Shown: positions 1 through 9,529, counted from the stretch's first letter. The stretch is 64,000 nucleotides of DNA from Bacteroidota bacterium (GCA_023416995.1 JAEZGI010000006.1:1-64000), one strand, 5' to 3'. Translations and numbers: made by a program. Notes: generated by a model not told the origin, from the letters alone.

Positions 1-223
1 CGCCCATGAATCTTTTTGATTAGGTTTGTTAAGGCATTGCATCCAAGCATGTCTGGAAGTTGATTAGAACAAAACAATATTATTAACGCTTATCAACTAC
101 ACTGTCCGGATTAATCGACACACCTCAGTGTTCTTGGTGGCCTGGATTTTTACAAAACTATAATTTTGAATGGTCTGAAAAACAGGGGTGCTTACAATAT
201 AACTGCTAATTGATTTGATTAGA

Positions 224-853
224 ATGAAAAATGAACTAAAGGATTTACTGAAATTCTTTCCAGAACCGGAACTCAGGGAGCAAATAAATGAAAACTGTGA
301 AATAAGAACTTTTGTAAAAAATGAAGTTGTGGTTAGAGAAGGAGAATATATTAAAGTTTTGCCCATCGTAACGAGCGGCAGACTTAGAGTTTTCCAAACT
401 AAGGAACTTAGACAACTATTACTGTATTATGTCGAGCCGAACCAGACTTGTATGATGTCATTATCCGCTGGTTTCTTTAATTTGAAAAGTGTTTCACAGG
501 CTATAGCTATGGAGACGACCAAAACATTGATTGTTCCAACACGACTAGTTTCCATTTGGCAACGTAAATATAAATCTTGGAATGAGTTTGTAATCCAAAC
601 ATTTAAACTGAGATATGATGAGCTATTAGTTAATTATGAAAGTGTAGCATTTGAGCACATTGATAAAAGATTACTAGATTATTTGCAAGAGCAAGCATCT
701 TCTCATCCCCAAAGATACGTTGTAATATCTCATCAGCAATTAGCAAACGATTTAGGAACTACACGTGTTGTAATTTCACGAGTGTTAAAGCGATTTGAGT
801 CAAGCGGTCAAATAAATCTTGGCCGTGGCTTAATCAAAGTTTTAAAGTATTGA
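224..853 (+). CDS. Crp/Fnr-family transcriptional regulator
   Basis: A 209-residue regulator of the Crp/Fnr superfamily. The N-terminal half has the cyclic-nucleotide-binding jelly-roll pattern (VVVREGEYIK, then TSGRLRVFQ), and the C-terminal 45 residues form a winged helix-turn-helix with HQQLANDLGTTRVVISRVLK as the recognition region. No Fnr-type cysteine cluster is visible, so oxygen sensing through an iron-sulfur cluster is unlikely; the ligand is unknown. The frame is open from a TTG at 215, but the ATG at 224 (MKNELKDLL) is a better start. The gene is visibly AT-rich compared with the DNA beyond 1.9 kb. The small ABM-domain gene 86 bases downstream on the same strand is a possible target (inference). 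Confidence 0.88.
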   Translation: MKNELKDLLKFFPEPELREQINENCEIRTFVKNEVVVREGEYIKVLPIVTSGRLRVFQTKELRQLLLYYVEPNQTCMMSLSAGFFNLKSVSQAIAMETTKTLIVPTRLVSIWQRKYKSWNEFVIQTFKLRYDELLVNYESVAFEHIDKRLLDYLQEQASSHPQRYVVISHQQLANDLGTTRVVISRVLKRFESSGQINLGRGLIKVLKY

Positions 854-907
854 GATAATTTTTGTCAAGTGTAACTTTTGATACCATTTTTATAATATTG
901 AGCTTAT

Positions 908-915
908 TACATTTG
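908..915 (+). promoter_or_regulatory. -7 promoter box (TACATTTG)
   Basis: TACATTTG fits the Bacteroidota -7 consensus TAnnTTTG and lies 24 bases upstream of the ABM-domain gene start. The nearest upstream TTG triplets are not at the usual 19-21 base spacing, so the -33 box is uncertain. Confidence 0.45.
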
Positions 916-939
916 CATTGAACAAAAATTTAATGTAAA

Positions 940-1239
940 ATGAAAACAGAAAAATTTGCAATCTTGGCTACAGTTGAAGCTAAAAACGGGAAAGAAGAAG
1001 AAGTTTCAGCGTTTTTGAAAACATCGTTATCGCTTGCTCAGGAAGAATCCGAAACAGTAAAATGGTACGCCTTGCAGTTAGGCCCATCAACGTTTGGAAT
1101 CTTTGATACTTTTGAAACAGGTGACGGTCGTAAGGCTCATTTGGATGGAAAAATTGCTGCTGCTTTGATGGCTAACGCATCAGAGCTTTTAGCGAGCGAA
1201 CCAACTATCAAAATGGTAGATTTATTAGCCGTCAAATAA
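940..1239 (+). CDS. ABM-domain protein (putative quinol monooxygenase)
   Basis: A 99-residue protein with the antibiotic-biosynthesis-monooxygenase (ABM) ferredoxin-like fold: an opening beta strand (FAILATVEAK), a helix rich in Glu/Lys (NGKEEEVSAFLKTSLSLA), then the strand pair around WYALQLGPSTFGIFDTFE and a second helix. Family members act as small cofactor-free oxygenases on quinones or as dimeric stress proteins; the substrate cannot be told from the sequence. It has its own -7 box and follows the Crp/Fnr regulator on the same strand, so coupled control is plausible. AT-rich like that regulator. Confidence 0.82.
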   Translation: MKTEKFAILATVEAKNGKEEEVSAFLKTSLSLAQEESETVKWYALQLGPSTFGIFDTFETGDGRKAHLDGKIAAALMANASELLASEPTIKMVDLLAVK

Positions 1240-1883
1240 ATTGTTGCAATAAATTTTCTAAGATGCTTTATTTAGGTTCAGAGTTGTCTGAACCTAATTT
1301 GTGATAGTTAGTACTTGAGAGCGGACCGCTAGAGACTAATTTTTAAATTTTCAAGAGGGATAATTGTTATAGACGTAATTTTTCAAGACTGGACCGAGTT
1401 TGCGATGTTGCACAACGCTCTATAATCAGTTATATAAGACCCTTAGTTATGGTTGACGTATCTTCCATTGATTCTGATTCAACGATAATTCAAATTCCCA
1501 AGGGAGTTCCGGTGTAATATTTACGAGATAAAATATGAGAAAGAAAAGCTCTTTTGTACGTTTGATTTTTCACTTGGCGGTTAGCTGGGCAACTATGTAA
1601 TCTTTGCCAGGAATCTTCGTAACCCATTTTCAACTACACACATTCCAATCCCGCGTTGCGTTACTGACGCAATGAGTACAATCCCGATTTTTCCCGCATC
1701 TAAATAAATCAGCCAGCATTAGAATATGCAGCTTGATTAACATGAATCGAACCACTGTTAGAAAACCGGTGGAGGTCCACTGTTTTTTACCTTTTTTACA
1801 GTAATTACCCCGCGGCGCGTAACTTGCTGTGGCTAACCGGCAACCGGACTCCGGTTTAAAACCCGCACAAACAAATTACAACT
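1240..1883. other. Gene-poor stretch, 644 bases
   Basis: No convincing coding region on either strand. A 21-codon open frame from an ATG at 1535 to a stop at 1598-1600 is too short to support. Just before the DUF808 gene there is a small GC-rich repeat of AACCGG/CCGGTT arms near 1838-1858 that may form a weak hairpin. The base composition changes from AT-rich to the average of the rest of the window within this stretch. Confidence 0.5.
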
Positions 1884-2813
1884 ATGGCATCAGGATTATT
1901 GGCCCTGTTAGATGATATCTCAGCATTAGTAAAAGCAAGCGCAGCAAGTCTCGATGATGTACCCACACAGGTCGCCAAAACTACCGGGAAGGTTTCGGGT
2001 ATTGTGATTGACGATGCAGCCGTTACCCCCAAATATGTTGTGGGTCTCGACCCATCCCGTGAACTTGGGATCATTTATAAGATCGCAAAAAAATCGATCG
2101 TCAACAAACTGATCATCTTAAGCCCGGCTGCCCTTCTGCTGGGTTATTTTGCGCCCTGGGCCATTACACCTATTCTCATGTTTGGGGGTGCTTATCTCTG
2201 TTATGAGGGATATGAAAAAGTGCATCATTTACTTGTCAAAAAACCGCATGCCGAAGCTGAAACAAAAGCCGCTGTAGTAATCACACCGGAAGAGCTGGAA
2301 AAAGAAAGAATCGACAGCGCCGTTCGCACAGATATTATTCTGTCTGCAGAAATCATTGCGATTGCTTATAGCCAGGTATCACACGAGGTATTAATTAACC
2401 AAATAGTAGTGCTGCTTGCCGTGGCCGTGTTCATCACCGTTGCAGTTTACGGGTTTGTTGGACTGATCGTAAAAGCCGACGATATCGGGGTACACCTCGC
2501 GCAGGAACGATACGGCGCCTTCACCCGCAGGTTCGGACGAGGTATGGTGAAATTCATGCCCCATTTTCTTCGCATACTCGGGTACGTTGGTACCGCCGCC
2601 ATGCTCTGGGTGGGTGCAGAGATCATTGCCCATGGCATTCCTTTTACGAGCCATCTGCTGCATGAGTTGGAAGTAAGTTTATCACATATGCCGGCTATTG
2701 GCTGGCTGGTTAAAGCCTTATGTTGCGCAATAGCTGGTATAGCCATTGGATTTATCGTAGAGAAAGTTGTGACGCTTGTAAAAGCTTTTCTGCCTAAGAA
2801 AAAGCACGCTTAA
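1884..2813 (+). CDS. DUF808-family inner-membrane protein
   Basis: A 309-residue protein of the DUF808 (YedI-like) family. The N terminus has the family signature: SGLLALLDDISALVKASA, then DDVPTQVAKTTGKVSGIVIDD, followed by membrane helices near residues 75-110, 150-200 and 225-300. The stretch with DDIGVHLAQ and FGRGMVKFMP is also typical. The function of the family is unknown. The gene stands alone and converges on the DUF1080 lipoprotein gene with a 17-base gap. The length is normal for the family. Confidence 0.9.
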   Translation: MASGLLALLDDISALVKASAASLDDVPTQVAKTTGKVSGIVIDDAAVTPKYVVGLDPSRELGIIYKIAKKSIVNKLIILSPAALLLGYFAPWAITPILMFGGAYLCYEGYEKVHHLLVKKPHAEAETKAAVVITPEELEKERIDSAVRTDIILSAEIIAIAYSQVSHEVLINQIVVLLAVAVFITVAVYGFVGLIVKADDIGVHLAQERYGAFTRRFGRGMVKFMPHFLRILGYVGTAAMLWVGAEIIAHGIPFTSHLLHELEVSLSHMPAIGWLVKALCCAIAGIAIGFIVEKVVTLVKAFLPKKKHA

Positions 2814-2830
2814 AGTCGTCAGGAAGCGCT

Positions 2831-3688
2831 TTACTGTTTCGCAATGCGTTGTTCAGACATCAGGGTTTGAATAGCTTTCTCCAACTTAACAGGATCATTG
2901 GCAAATTTCTCAAGGTTCACAATCTCAACCTTGCGAAAATCAACCGGATGGCTTTCACTCTGCAACGAAATAGTACCACTTTTTAATAATGCACCCTGTT
3001 CATTATTGCCCACGGGATCCAGTTGAGGTTTCTCAATACGCAATACTTCCTGGCCGTTTACATAATGCGCAACCAATGAATCTCCTAACACCAGCACTTC
3101 CACCCTCACCCATTGGTCACCGTGAAACGTCAGCGATCTGGAGTTAATACAATGTGTTTTTACAACCTTCCCATCTTTGATGTACTGCGTGCCAGGTGTA
3201 CAAACATTTGCCGTGCTCCGGTTTCCCGTGCCTGAACCACCCAATAATTGCACTTCAATTGAATTTGGAAAATCCTGGTCCTTTTTCATGGTTGCAGGAT
3301 CCTGCCCATGAACCATTATACCGCTGTTGCGAAAAGCCCAGCCCGGGCCGCCGGTAGCCTGTTCCCCTACAAAACGATATTCCGCCGCGATAAGATAAGA
3401 TGAATAGGTTTTTTTATAAAAGAGGTGCCCAAACTGCTCATCAAATTTTTCATAACCATCATACCGCACCTTTAGCAAACCGCTGTCTACCCTGAATGTA
3501 TTAGCAAAATTTTCGTTCAGATCATGATAACGAATCTTAACCTGCCATCCATCCAGATTCCTTTGATTAAAAAGTTGTTCCCACTTTAATTTTGCCCCAC
3601 CTTTATTTACGCTGCAGGATGCAACAACGAATGCTACGCATGCAGATAAAAACATCAATGGAAAAAGGTATCCTGGTTTTTTAAACAT
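2831..3688 (-). CDS. DUF1080 lipoprotein (3-keto-disaccharide hydrolase-like)
   Basis: A 285-residue exported lipoprotein. The N terminus carries a hydrophobic signal ending in a lipobox, VVASC, so the mature protein probably starts at Cys25. The rest matches the DUF1080 (3-keto-disaccharide hydrolase) domain, a concanavalin-like beta sandwich: WEQLFNQRNLDGWQVK opens the domain, NSGIMVHG and SIEVQLLGG sit in the middle, and YVNGQEVLRIEKPQLDP with GTISLQSESHPVDFRKVEI closes it. Members of the family cleave oxidised glucosides or bind sugars. It has no partner genes next to it; the nearest other carbohydrate enzymes are at 55-60 kb. Confidence 0.88.
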   Translation of the reverse strand: MFKKPGYLFPLMFLSACVAFVVASCSVNKGGAKLKWEQLFNQRNLDGWQVKIRYHDLNENFANTFRVDSGLLKVRYDGYEKFDEQFGHLFYKKTYSSYLIAAEYRFVGEQATGGPGWAFRNSGIMVHGQDPATMKKDQDFPNSIEVQLLGGSGTGNRSTANVCTPGTQYIKDGKVVKTHCINSRSLTFHGDQWVRVEVLVLGDSLVAHYVNGQEVLRIEKPQLDPVGNNEQGALLKSGTISLQSESHPVDFRKVEIVNLEKFANDPVKLEKAIQTLMSEQRIAKQ

Positions 3689-3754
3689 ATAATTTTGTTT
3701 CAGTTTTTATATTCTATCGAAACCGTGCTTCAAAGAATGAACACACTCAATTTG

Positions 3755-4834
3755 TCAATGTTGTTTCATCCTTAGCCTTGTAAGATATTTTCTAACCGGC
3801 ACATCATACACGCGCAGCACAAGATATGCAAATCCTATCAGCAGAGCAGTGCCACAAATAATAACTATTGCCAGTTCCTGTGTTCCTGGTTTATATATAG
3901 TAAGATAGTTTCCGAAGGTCCACATCGCCTCATAATGCACCATGTACAGAGGATATGAGATCATACCCGAAAACCTGCAGATGCCACCAAAACGTGACGA
4001 GTTGGCTCCCGCCCCAAGCGCAATTATAAGTGGAAAGTATACAATCACCAACAATGGTTCAACGATCCGGTTGTAAGAACCAGATGGTACAAAAAACACC
4101 GGTAACAGCAACAACGCAACACCAGGAAAATCGAGTTTATTTGGTATGATCAAACGATACCGGTATAGTACCATGCCGGCAGTAAATGAAAATGCCAATC
4201 GCACACCACCATCCCAAAACGTTGAGCCACCCCAACCGCCTAATAACGTGCCACGGGAATAACCAAGCGCAAGCAAACCACCTGCAGCTAATATTGCCAC
4301 CCAAAGTAAATAACGCCGCGCCAAACGATAAAGCACCCAGGCATAAAGCAGGTTTGCAACATATTCCCAAAACAGTGACCAGGAAGGGGCATTCAGGTTG
4401 AAAAGATTGTTGTATCGCTCCGGCACAAATGGGAACGGTATCATCAGGATGGACGTAAGAAATATCAGGCCGATGTAAGCAGCGCTGTGATTATCGGGAC
4501 CTTTTCCCAATGGATGCAACAAAAAACCTGTCAGTCCGAGCACAGATCCGAAAATGACCAATGGATGTAAACGAATCAATCGCGCTTTGAAAAACCCGGG
4601 TTTTCCTATAGTTGAAATACGGTCATCATATGCATATGCGATCACAAAGCCCGAAAGACAAAAGAAAAAATCGACCGCCAGGAAACCATGAGAGATAAAG
4701 TTTTCGGATGGTTCGGGAAAGACGATCTCCATAAAATGGAAGACTACCACGGCGATAGCTGCAACGCCACGCAGTCCATCTAATATTTCGAAGTGTCTTT
4801 TCTTTTCAGTCGGGGTGTTCAAAGGGTTCGTCAT
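3755..4834 (-). CDS. Acyltransferase family 3 membrane protein
   Basis: A 359-residue polytopic membrane protein of the Acyl_transf_3 family, which moves acetyl or other acyl groups onto sugars or lipids at the membrane. The N-terminal signature ILDGLRGVAAIAVVVFHF contains the catalytic-type His, followed by the GFLAVDFFFCLSGFVIAYAY helix. About ten hydrophobic segments follow, with the family's late motif SYPLYMVHYEAMW. The acceptor is unknown; an O-acetylase of surface glycan is the most common role. It is divergent from the AraC regulator at 5023. Confidence 0.88.
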   Translation of the reverse strand: MTNPLNTPTEKKRHFEILDGLRGVAAIAVVVFHFMEIVFPEPSENFISHGFLAVDFFFCLSGFVIAYAYDDRISTIGKPGFFKARLIRLHPLVIFGSVLGLTGFLLHPLGKGPDNHSAAYIGLIFLTSILMIPFPFVPERYNNLFNLNAPSWSLFWEYVANLLYAWVLYRLARRYLLWVAILAAGGLLALGYSRGTLLGGWGGSTFWDGGVRLAFSFTAGMVLYRYRLIIPNKLDFPGVALLLLPVFFVPSGSYNRIVEPLLVIVYFPLIIALGAGANSSRFGGICRFSGMISYPLYMVHYEAMWTFGNYLTIYKPGTQELAIVIICGTALLIGFAYLVLRVYDVPVRKYLTRLRMKQH

Positions 4835-5010
4835 TCAAATATCGTTGAAGTAACAGCATCAGGCTCGAAGCCGGCAAGATATACAATGAATACCTCCGCG
4901 ATCCCTGAACATTCCGGATATAATCGCTGAATAATTGGCCGGGTGGACATAAACAGTAAAAAGTGCCATAAATCAAACGTTTTCTACCAACACCCGCGGT
5001 ATTGTTTACG

Positions 5011-5018
5011 TACCTTTG
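5011..5018 (+). promoter_or_regulatory. -7 promoter box (TACCTTTG) abutting the AraC regulator start
   Basis: TACCTTTG matches the Bacteroidota -7 consensus TAnnTTTG exactly. It ends only four bases before the GTG proposed as the AraC regulator's start, so the transcript would have almost no leader. It also falls inside the longer open frame that begins at TTG 5002, which argues against that start. No TTG at 19-21 bases upstream. Confidence 0.5.
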
Positions 5019-5022
5019 CAAC

Positions 5023-5904
5023 GTGAAGCGATCTAAAATACCAGTTTATGATCTGCAGTCGATTGAGCAGACGGCGCAAGACAATTTTGTTGTGCAGCGG
5101 TTCGACAACTATCTCAGAAACCATTATGAACACCTGCACCGGCCACATCGCCACAGCTTCTATCATATGGTGCTTTTTACTGCCGGCAGCGGTTTACATA
5201 CCATAGACTTTCAATCTTACGCAGTTCAGCCTTACCAGATTTATTTTATGTTACCGGGCCAGGTGCATAGCTGGCATTTTGATAAAAATGTAAACGGCTA
5301 CCTGGTACATTTTGAAGCACCCTTATTTACCGGGTTCCTTGCAGATACACATTACCTTGAACGTTTTGGATTCTTTCAAACCGCCGCTGCTGCAGCGGTT
5401 TGCAATCTGCCGCCCGAAGCACAGGCAACGATGGACAGTCTTTTTCAATCATTGTTATCCGAGTCTGCAAGTAATAAACCCTTCCACCTCGATTTATTTC
5501 GCCTCCGGCTTCTTGAAATATTTATTACTGTTGAAAGATATTGTGGACAACCACGCATTAACCCGATATCACAACACAAAACCACTGTATTAAGAAGCTA
5601 CCAAAACCTTATAGAAAAACATTACAGGGAGTTACGATTGCCCAAACAATATGCTGACCTTTTATACATCACTCCCAACCATCTTAACGCACTCTGCCAG
5701 GACCTGCTCGGCAAAACCGCCGGCGATCTGATCAGGGACCGGATTTTGCTGGAAGCTAAAAGAATGCTCACCAGCGCCGATATGACGGTCACCGAAATTG
5801 CTTACAACCTCAATTTTAAAGACAATTCTTACTTCAACCGGTTTTTTAAGAAAGAAGTAGGATCCACGCCCGACGAATTCAGAACTGCATTTCTTCAACA
5901 ATAA
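5023..5904 (+). CDS. AraC-family transcriptional regulator
   Basis: A 293-residue regulator. The N-terminal cupin-type sensing domain shows HRHSFYHMVLFTAGSG and the paired glycine/histidine pattern of AraC sensors (residues about 40-110). The C-terminal 100 residues contain both helix-turn-helix units of the AraC family, with AGDLIRDRILLEAKRML and the signature MTVTEIAYNLNFKDNSYFNRFFK. The frame is open from TTG 5002, but a consensus -7 box covers 5011-5018, so GTG 5023 is the more likely start. It lies divergent to the acyltransferase and 9 bases upstream of the DUF983 gene; either may be regulated by it (inference). Confidence 0.88.
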   Translation: MKRSKIPVYDLQSIEQTAQDNFVVQRFDNYLRNHYEHLHRPHRHSFYHMVLFTAGSGLHTIDFQSYAVQPYQIYFMLPGQVHSWHFDKNVNGYLVHFEAPLFTGFLADTHYLERFGFFQTAAAAAVCNLPPEAQATMDSLFQSLLSESASNKPFHLDLFRLRLLEIFITVERYCGQPRINPISQHKTTVLRSYQNLIEKHYRELRLPKQYADLLYITPNHLNALCQDLLGKTAGDLIRDRILLEAKRMLTSADMTVTEIAYNLNFKDNSYFNRFFKKEVGSTPDEFRTAFLQQ

Positions 5905-5913
5905 TATCTGATC

Positions 5914-6402
5914 ATGAATACTCTTACCAATATGAACGCACCAGCTCCCAAAGCCACAAAGCAATCAAACCCCAGCATACTGCGCATCTTTGCCTGCAAA
6001 TGCCCCCGTTGCCGCCAGGGTGATATGTTTGTCAACAGCAATCCCTGGAAACTGAAAACTACCATGCGCATGCATCAGGAATGCCCGGTGTGTGGTCAGC
6101 CTTTCAATATTGAAGTTGGGTTCTATTACGGATCCAGTTATGTGTCTTATGCTTTCTCTGTCGCACTTTCAGTTGCCACCTTCATCGCCTGGTGGGTACT
6201 TATTGGTTTTTCAACGGAAGACAATCGATTTTTCTTTTGGATGGGATTTAATATCTTCCTGCTGATTGCGTTACAACCATATCTGATGCGGGTATCCCGT
6301 ACCGGTTGGCTGGCATTTTTTGTACATTATGATCGTGATTGGCGGACCAACCCAATTGAAAAACCGGAACGTCTCAACAAGGACCAGGAAGGCAACTGGT
6401 GA
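5914..6402 (+). CDS. DUF983-family zinc-ribbon membrane protein
   Basis: A 162-residue protein of the DUF983 family. A four-cysteine zinc-ribbon-like cluster (CKCPRCRQGDMF, then CPVCGQPF) precedes the conserved FYYGSSYVSYAF segment and two membrane helices. Members are widespread in Bacteroidota and in alphaproteobacteria, where some have been linked to cytochrome oxidase maturation, but the function here is unproven. It may form a unit with the AraC regulator 9 bases upstream. Confidence 0.85.
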   Translation: MNTLTNMNAPAPKATKQSNPSILRIFACKCPRCRQGDMFVNSNPWKLKTTMRMHQECPVCGQPFNIEVGFYYGSSYVSYAFSVALSVATFIAWWVLIGFSTEDNRFFFWMGFNIFLLIALQPYLMRVSRTGWLAFFVHYDRDWRTNPIEKPERLNKDQEGNW

Positions 6403-6486
6403 TGACCATTATACTAAAAATTTAAAACCCAAACGACAGGCTGGTGCATATTTTGAACCTGTCGCACAAAAACAATTCATCTAATT

Positions 6487-7428
6487 ATGAAAATTGGAGT
6501 AATCGGATGCGGAAACGTTGGTTCAGCAAGCGCATTTTCATGCGTGATGAGTGGTGTGGGTAACGAATTGGTCCTGGTGGACAAGGATCATGCACTCGCC
6601 CGGGCCCAGGCCGGCGATATTTTACACGCCACTCCATTTGCCAAAGCGATGCCGGTATCTGCAGGAGATTATGACGCGTTGGACGGCTGCGGAATTGTAA
6701 TGATCACTGCCGGCGCGAATCAGAAGCCCGGTGAAACACGTCTCGATCTTCTGAAAAGAAACGCAGATATTTTCGCCGGGATCGTTCCCAGGGTACTCGC
6801 GGCTGCACCCGCAGCCATCCTGCTCGTCGCCTCTAATCCGGTTGATATCATGACGCATATCACCGCGGCATTTGCACGTGAAGCGGGCCACCCTGAAGGC
6901 AAAGTGATAGGTTCAGGAACGATCCTGGATACTGCACGTTTTCGTACGCTGATTGCTCAACATCTTGGTGTTTCTAGTCACTCGGTACATGCGCACGTAC
7001 TGGGGGAACACGGCGATTCCGAAGTGTTGCACTGGTCGGGTGCCAGCGTGAGCAACCAGTCGCTTGATCATTTTGCCGAACAACTTAATCAACCCGTAAC
7101 AACCGAAGTAAAAGCGCAAATTGACGATGGTGTACGCCGTGCGGCCTATCATATTATACAGGGCAAAGGAGCCACCTGGTTCGGTATCGGAAGCGGCATG
7201 GCAAGACTTGCCCGCGCAATAATTTCGGATGAAAATGGTGTGTTAACCTGCTGCAGCCCTTTAAAACAAGTAGAGAACATTGATGATGTTACACTTTCAC
7301 TACCGCACCTGATCAATGCCGAAGGCGTGAGCCAGGTGATCTGGCCTACACTGAATGCAGAAGAACATTTATTATTGAAAAAAAGTGCCGGTATTCTGAA
7401 AGAAGCATTACAGTCAATCGGTTTTTGA
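6487..7428 (+). CDS. ldh: L-lactate dehydrogenase
   Basis: A 313-residue NAD-dependent dehydrogenase converting pyruvate to L-lactate in the cytoplasm. The Rossmann motif GCGNVG is at residues 7-12. The substrate-discriminating residue is Gln79 in GANQKPGETR (Gln102 of classical numbering; malate dehydrogenases have Arg), so lactate rather than malate is the substrate. Arg85, Asp148, Arg151 and His175 (in GEHGDS) match the classical catalytic Arg109, Asp168, Arg171 and His195. Length is normal. It converges on the Gcr-type gene and the two overlap by 15 bases. Confidence 0.93.
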   Translation: MKIGVIGCGNVGSASAFSCVMSGVGNELVLVDKDHALARAQAGDILHATPFAKAMPVSAGDYDALDGCGIVMITAGANQKPGETRLDLLKRNADIFAGIVPRVLAAAPAAILLVASNPVDIMTHITAAFAREAGHPEGKVIGSGTILDTARFRTLIAQHLGVSSHSVHAHVLGEHGDSEVLHWSGASVSNQSLDHFAEQLNQPVTTEVKAQIDDGVRRAAYHIIQGKGATWFGIGSGMARLARAIISDENGVLTCCSPLKQVENIDDVTLSLPHLINAEGVSQVIWPTLNAEEHLLLKKSAGILKEALQSIGF

Positions 7429-9462
7429 TGCCGGACGTAGTTCATCGATTGTTCTTGGATGCCGCGGCGGGAAGATAAAGTCCATCGGATGTTTACGGAA
7501 GTATCGCATCAATATGCCAATAAACTCGGCATATTCACGCAATTTTATACCGCGCGATTTAACAGCCACAAAAAAGGCCAGAGAGAAACTAACAGCAAAG
7601 TTCACCACGCCGATCATTAATACTCCCGCCACTACCTTGGCTACATAAATTGCATTAAGATGGTCAAAGCCGAGCCCATATAATCCTACACTTGCATTAC
7701 CGGCTGAAATAGTTATGTGGCGGATATCAAAGTGTATCCCAAGAAACTTACCAAGTGGCGAAGCAACTCCAAGAAATATACCCAACATCACACTACCTGC
7801 AAAGCCCCCGGCACTGGTTTGAACAAAACGAGCCATGCGGTTCAACATTCGTGGCGACAGCGTTTGAGAAAACACCGGGTGATCATGCAAACGCTCACTG
7901 ATGCGTCCATACACAACATGGTTTTCAACATAACCCGCAATCAAACCGCTCACAAACAGAAAGAAACCAGTGATGGTGGCATATAACAGAGCCAGGCTAC
8001 GAAACGGATGTTGTTCGGCCAGCATGCGCACCGCAACCTCACCTTCAACAATCTTTACTCCAAAGGCATAATGGTAAAGCCAGGCCATAAGAAATGTGAG
8101 CGGAAAAACAATGAGCAGATTCCCGGCAAAAGACGCTATCTGGCTGCGTACAACTTTGCCTACCGTAATGGCCAGGTTCACCAGGTCGGGCCGGCCCGCA
8201 TTTTTGGTGATATCAAGTGAACCAGCCACGGCCGAAGCAGTGTATGCCGGCTGTTTGGTGGCCAGGGTGCTGTTGGTTGCGTCCATCAATACAAAACCTG
8301 CGGCATAGTTGGCACTGAATACCGCTCCCTGCCAGAAGATAGGCAGGGGCAATTTCGCCAGGAGATTTTTTGCGATCGCTACAAACGAAACGATAAATCC
8401 ACCGGCCATTGCACTGCGAAACAGTTGCCAGAAATCTTTGCGGGTGCTGCTGATATACTTCTCCCCTTTCTTACCCTTATGTTCAGCGATCTGGTAAGCA
8501 AGCAAACCAAGATTTTCGGAAAGAAAGGCCCCCACACTGTTCCGGGTGTTTTCGTTCCTGATTACAGTAAAAAAATAATTTATGAATCGGTCGGTATCAA
8601 AAGAATTATCCCGATCAAGCACATCAAGGATGATGAACATCCGCTGAATCTGTTGTTGCAATCTTACAATCACAAAGGTTTGCGCAAGACTGGTACCACG
8701 CAGCAAACGTTGATCACGTATGTATTTAATACTTTGATCACAATTATATAAAGCTTCCTGTATGGCGGTAAATAACTGATTGCGTTCTTCAGGCGTAAGC
8801 GCACCTTTTTTATCGAGATAAATATTGGTGAGCCGGTTTTGTTCTATAAATGGAAAGATAGCGCTGTTTACATCCTCATAAGTTTTCAGTAATTCTTTTT
8901 CTAATCCCAGCATCGCGATGCGATATGATAACAGCTGCATAGACTGCCTTAACTGGGCAATTAATGTAGGCTCCTGGATGTTAACCTGGATGCCAATCAT
9001 TTCGAAAAATTTCATCCACAGTTCGGAATCGATGCCCTGCACCCAGACAAAATCGCTTTTACGATAAAATACATGACTGATTACATAGAGAAAATCATTT
9101 TTTTGTTGCAACTCCGGCAACAACTTATGTTTCAATTTGCCCATCAGTTCCTGGATAAAACTTCTTGAACTGACAATGCCACTTTGCGTAAGTGCCGGAA
9201 CAATGTTGCTTTTAATGAATTGACTGAGTAACGCGCGACGCACCGAGAACAAAGCTGCCCTGTCTTCATTCAACTGGTATAACAATGCCTTCATCCTGGT
9301 TTCGGCATCCTGGAAATTCCGGGGATTAGCTGGCCTGATTTTTCGTATTAGTTCCACCAGGAGATCCAGCCCACGATAGCCCTCATTAAGACTCAATACA
9401 ACGGCCTTACCTTTTTGTGGAGGCGCTTCGGGATTGGATTTTTTGGAAAATAGTCGGGCCAT
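7414..9462 (-). CDS. Gcr-type 'site-specific recombinase' family membrane protein
   Basis: A 682-residue protein resembling the SpecificRecomb/Gcr family (COG4389), named after a gonococcal gene. The N-terminal 340 residues are soluble and helical. The C-terminal half holds six or more hydrophobic segments (for example AGGFIVSFVAIAKNLLAKLP and GFAGSVMLGIFLGVASPLGK) and a conserved FDIRHITISAGNASVGLYG stretch. No serine- or tyrosine-recombinase catalytic signature is visible, and several membrane helices are hard to reconcile with recombination, so the family name should be treated with caution. Stands alone, converging on ldh. Confidence 0.7.
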   Translation of the reverse strand: MARLFSKKSNPEAPPQKGKAVVLSLNEGYRGLDLLVELIRKIRPANPRNFQDAETRMKALLYQLNEDRAALFSVRRALLSQFIKSNIVPALTQSGIVSSRSFIQELMGKLKHKLLPELQQKNDFLYVISHVFYRKSDFVWVQGIDSELWMKFFEMIGIQVNIQEPTLIAQLRQSMQLLSYRIAMLGLEKELLKTYEDVNSAIFPFIEQNRLTNIYLDKKGALTPEERNQLFTAIQEALYNCDQSIKYIRDQRLLRGTSLAQTFVIVRLQQQIQRMFIILDVLDRDNSFDTDRFINYFFTVIRNENTRNSVGAFLSENLGLLAYQIAEHKGKKGEKYISSTRKDFWQLFRSAMAGGFIVSFVAIAKNLLAKLPLPIFWQGAVFSANYAAGFVLMDATNSTLATKQPAYTASAVAGSLDITKNAGRPDLVNLAITVGKVVRSQIASFAGNLLIVFPLTFLMAWLYHYAFGVKIVEGEVAVRMLAEQHPFRSLALLYATITGFFLFVSGLIAGYVENHVVYGRISERLHDHPVFSQTLSPRMLNRMARFVQTSAGGFAGSVMLGIFLGVASPLGKFLGIHFDIRHITISAGNASVGLYGLGFDHLNAIYVAKVVAGVLMIGVVNFAVSFSLAFFVAVKSRGIKLREYAEFIGILMRYFRKHPMDFIFPPRHPRTIDELRPASKTD

Positions 9463-9529
9463 TCGGTAGATATGCTACGAAGTTATTCTTTTGTTCAATG
9501 GAAATCAAGACAAAATCGAGGGGTAAAAG

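Noticed and set aside
97..366. 89-codon frame on the minus strand across the start of the Crp/Fnr gene
   Set aside because: It overlaps a well-supported gene antisense, has a serine-rich composition typical of a shadow frame and no recognisable domain.
1535..1600. 21-codon frame (MRKKSSFVRL...) in the gap before the DUF808 gene
   Set aside because: Too short, no promoter directly ahead and no membrane or domain signature that would set it apart from chance.
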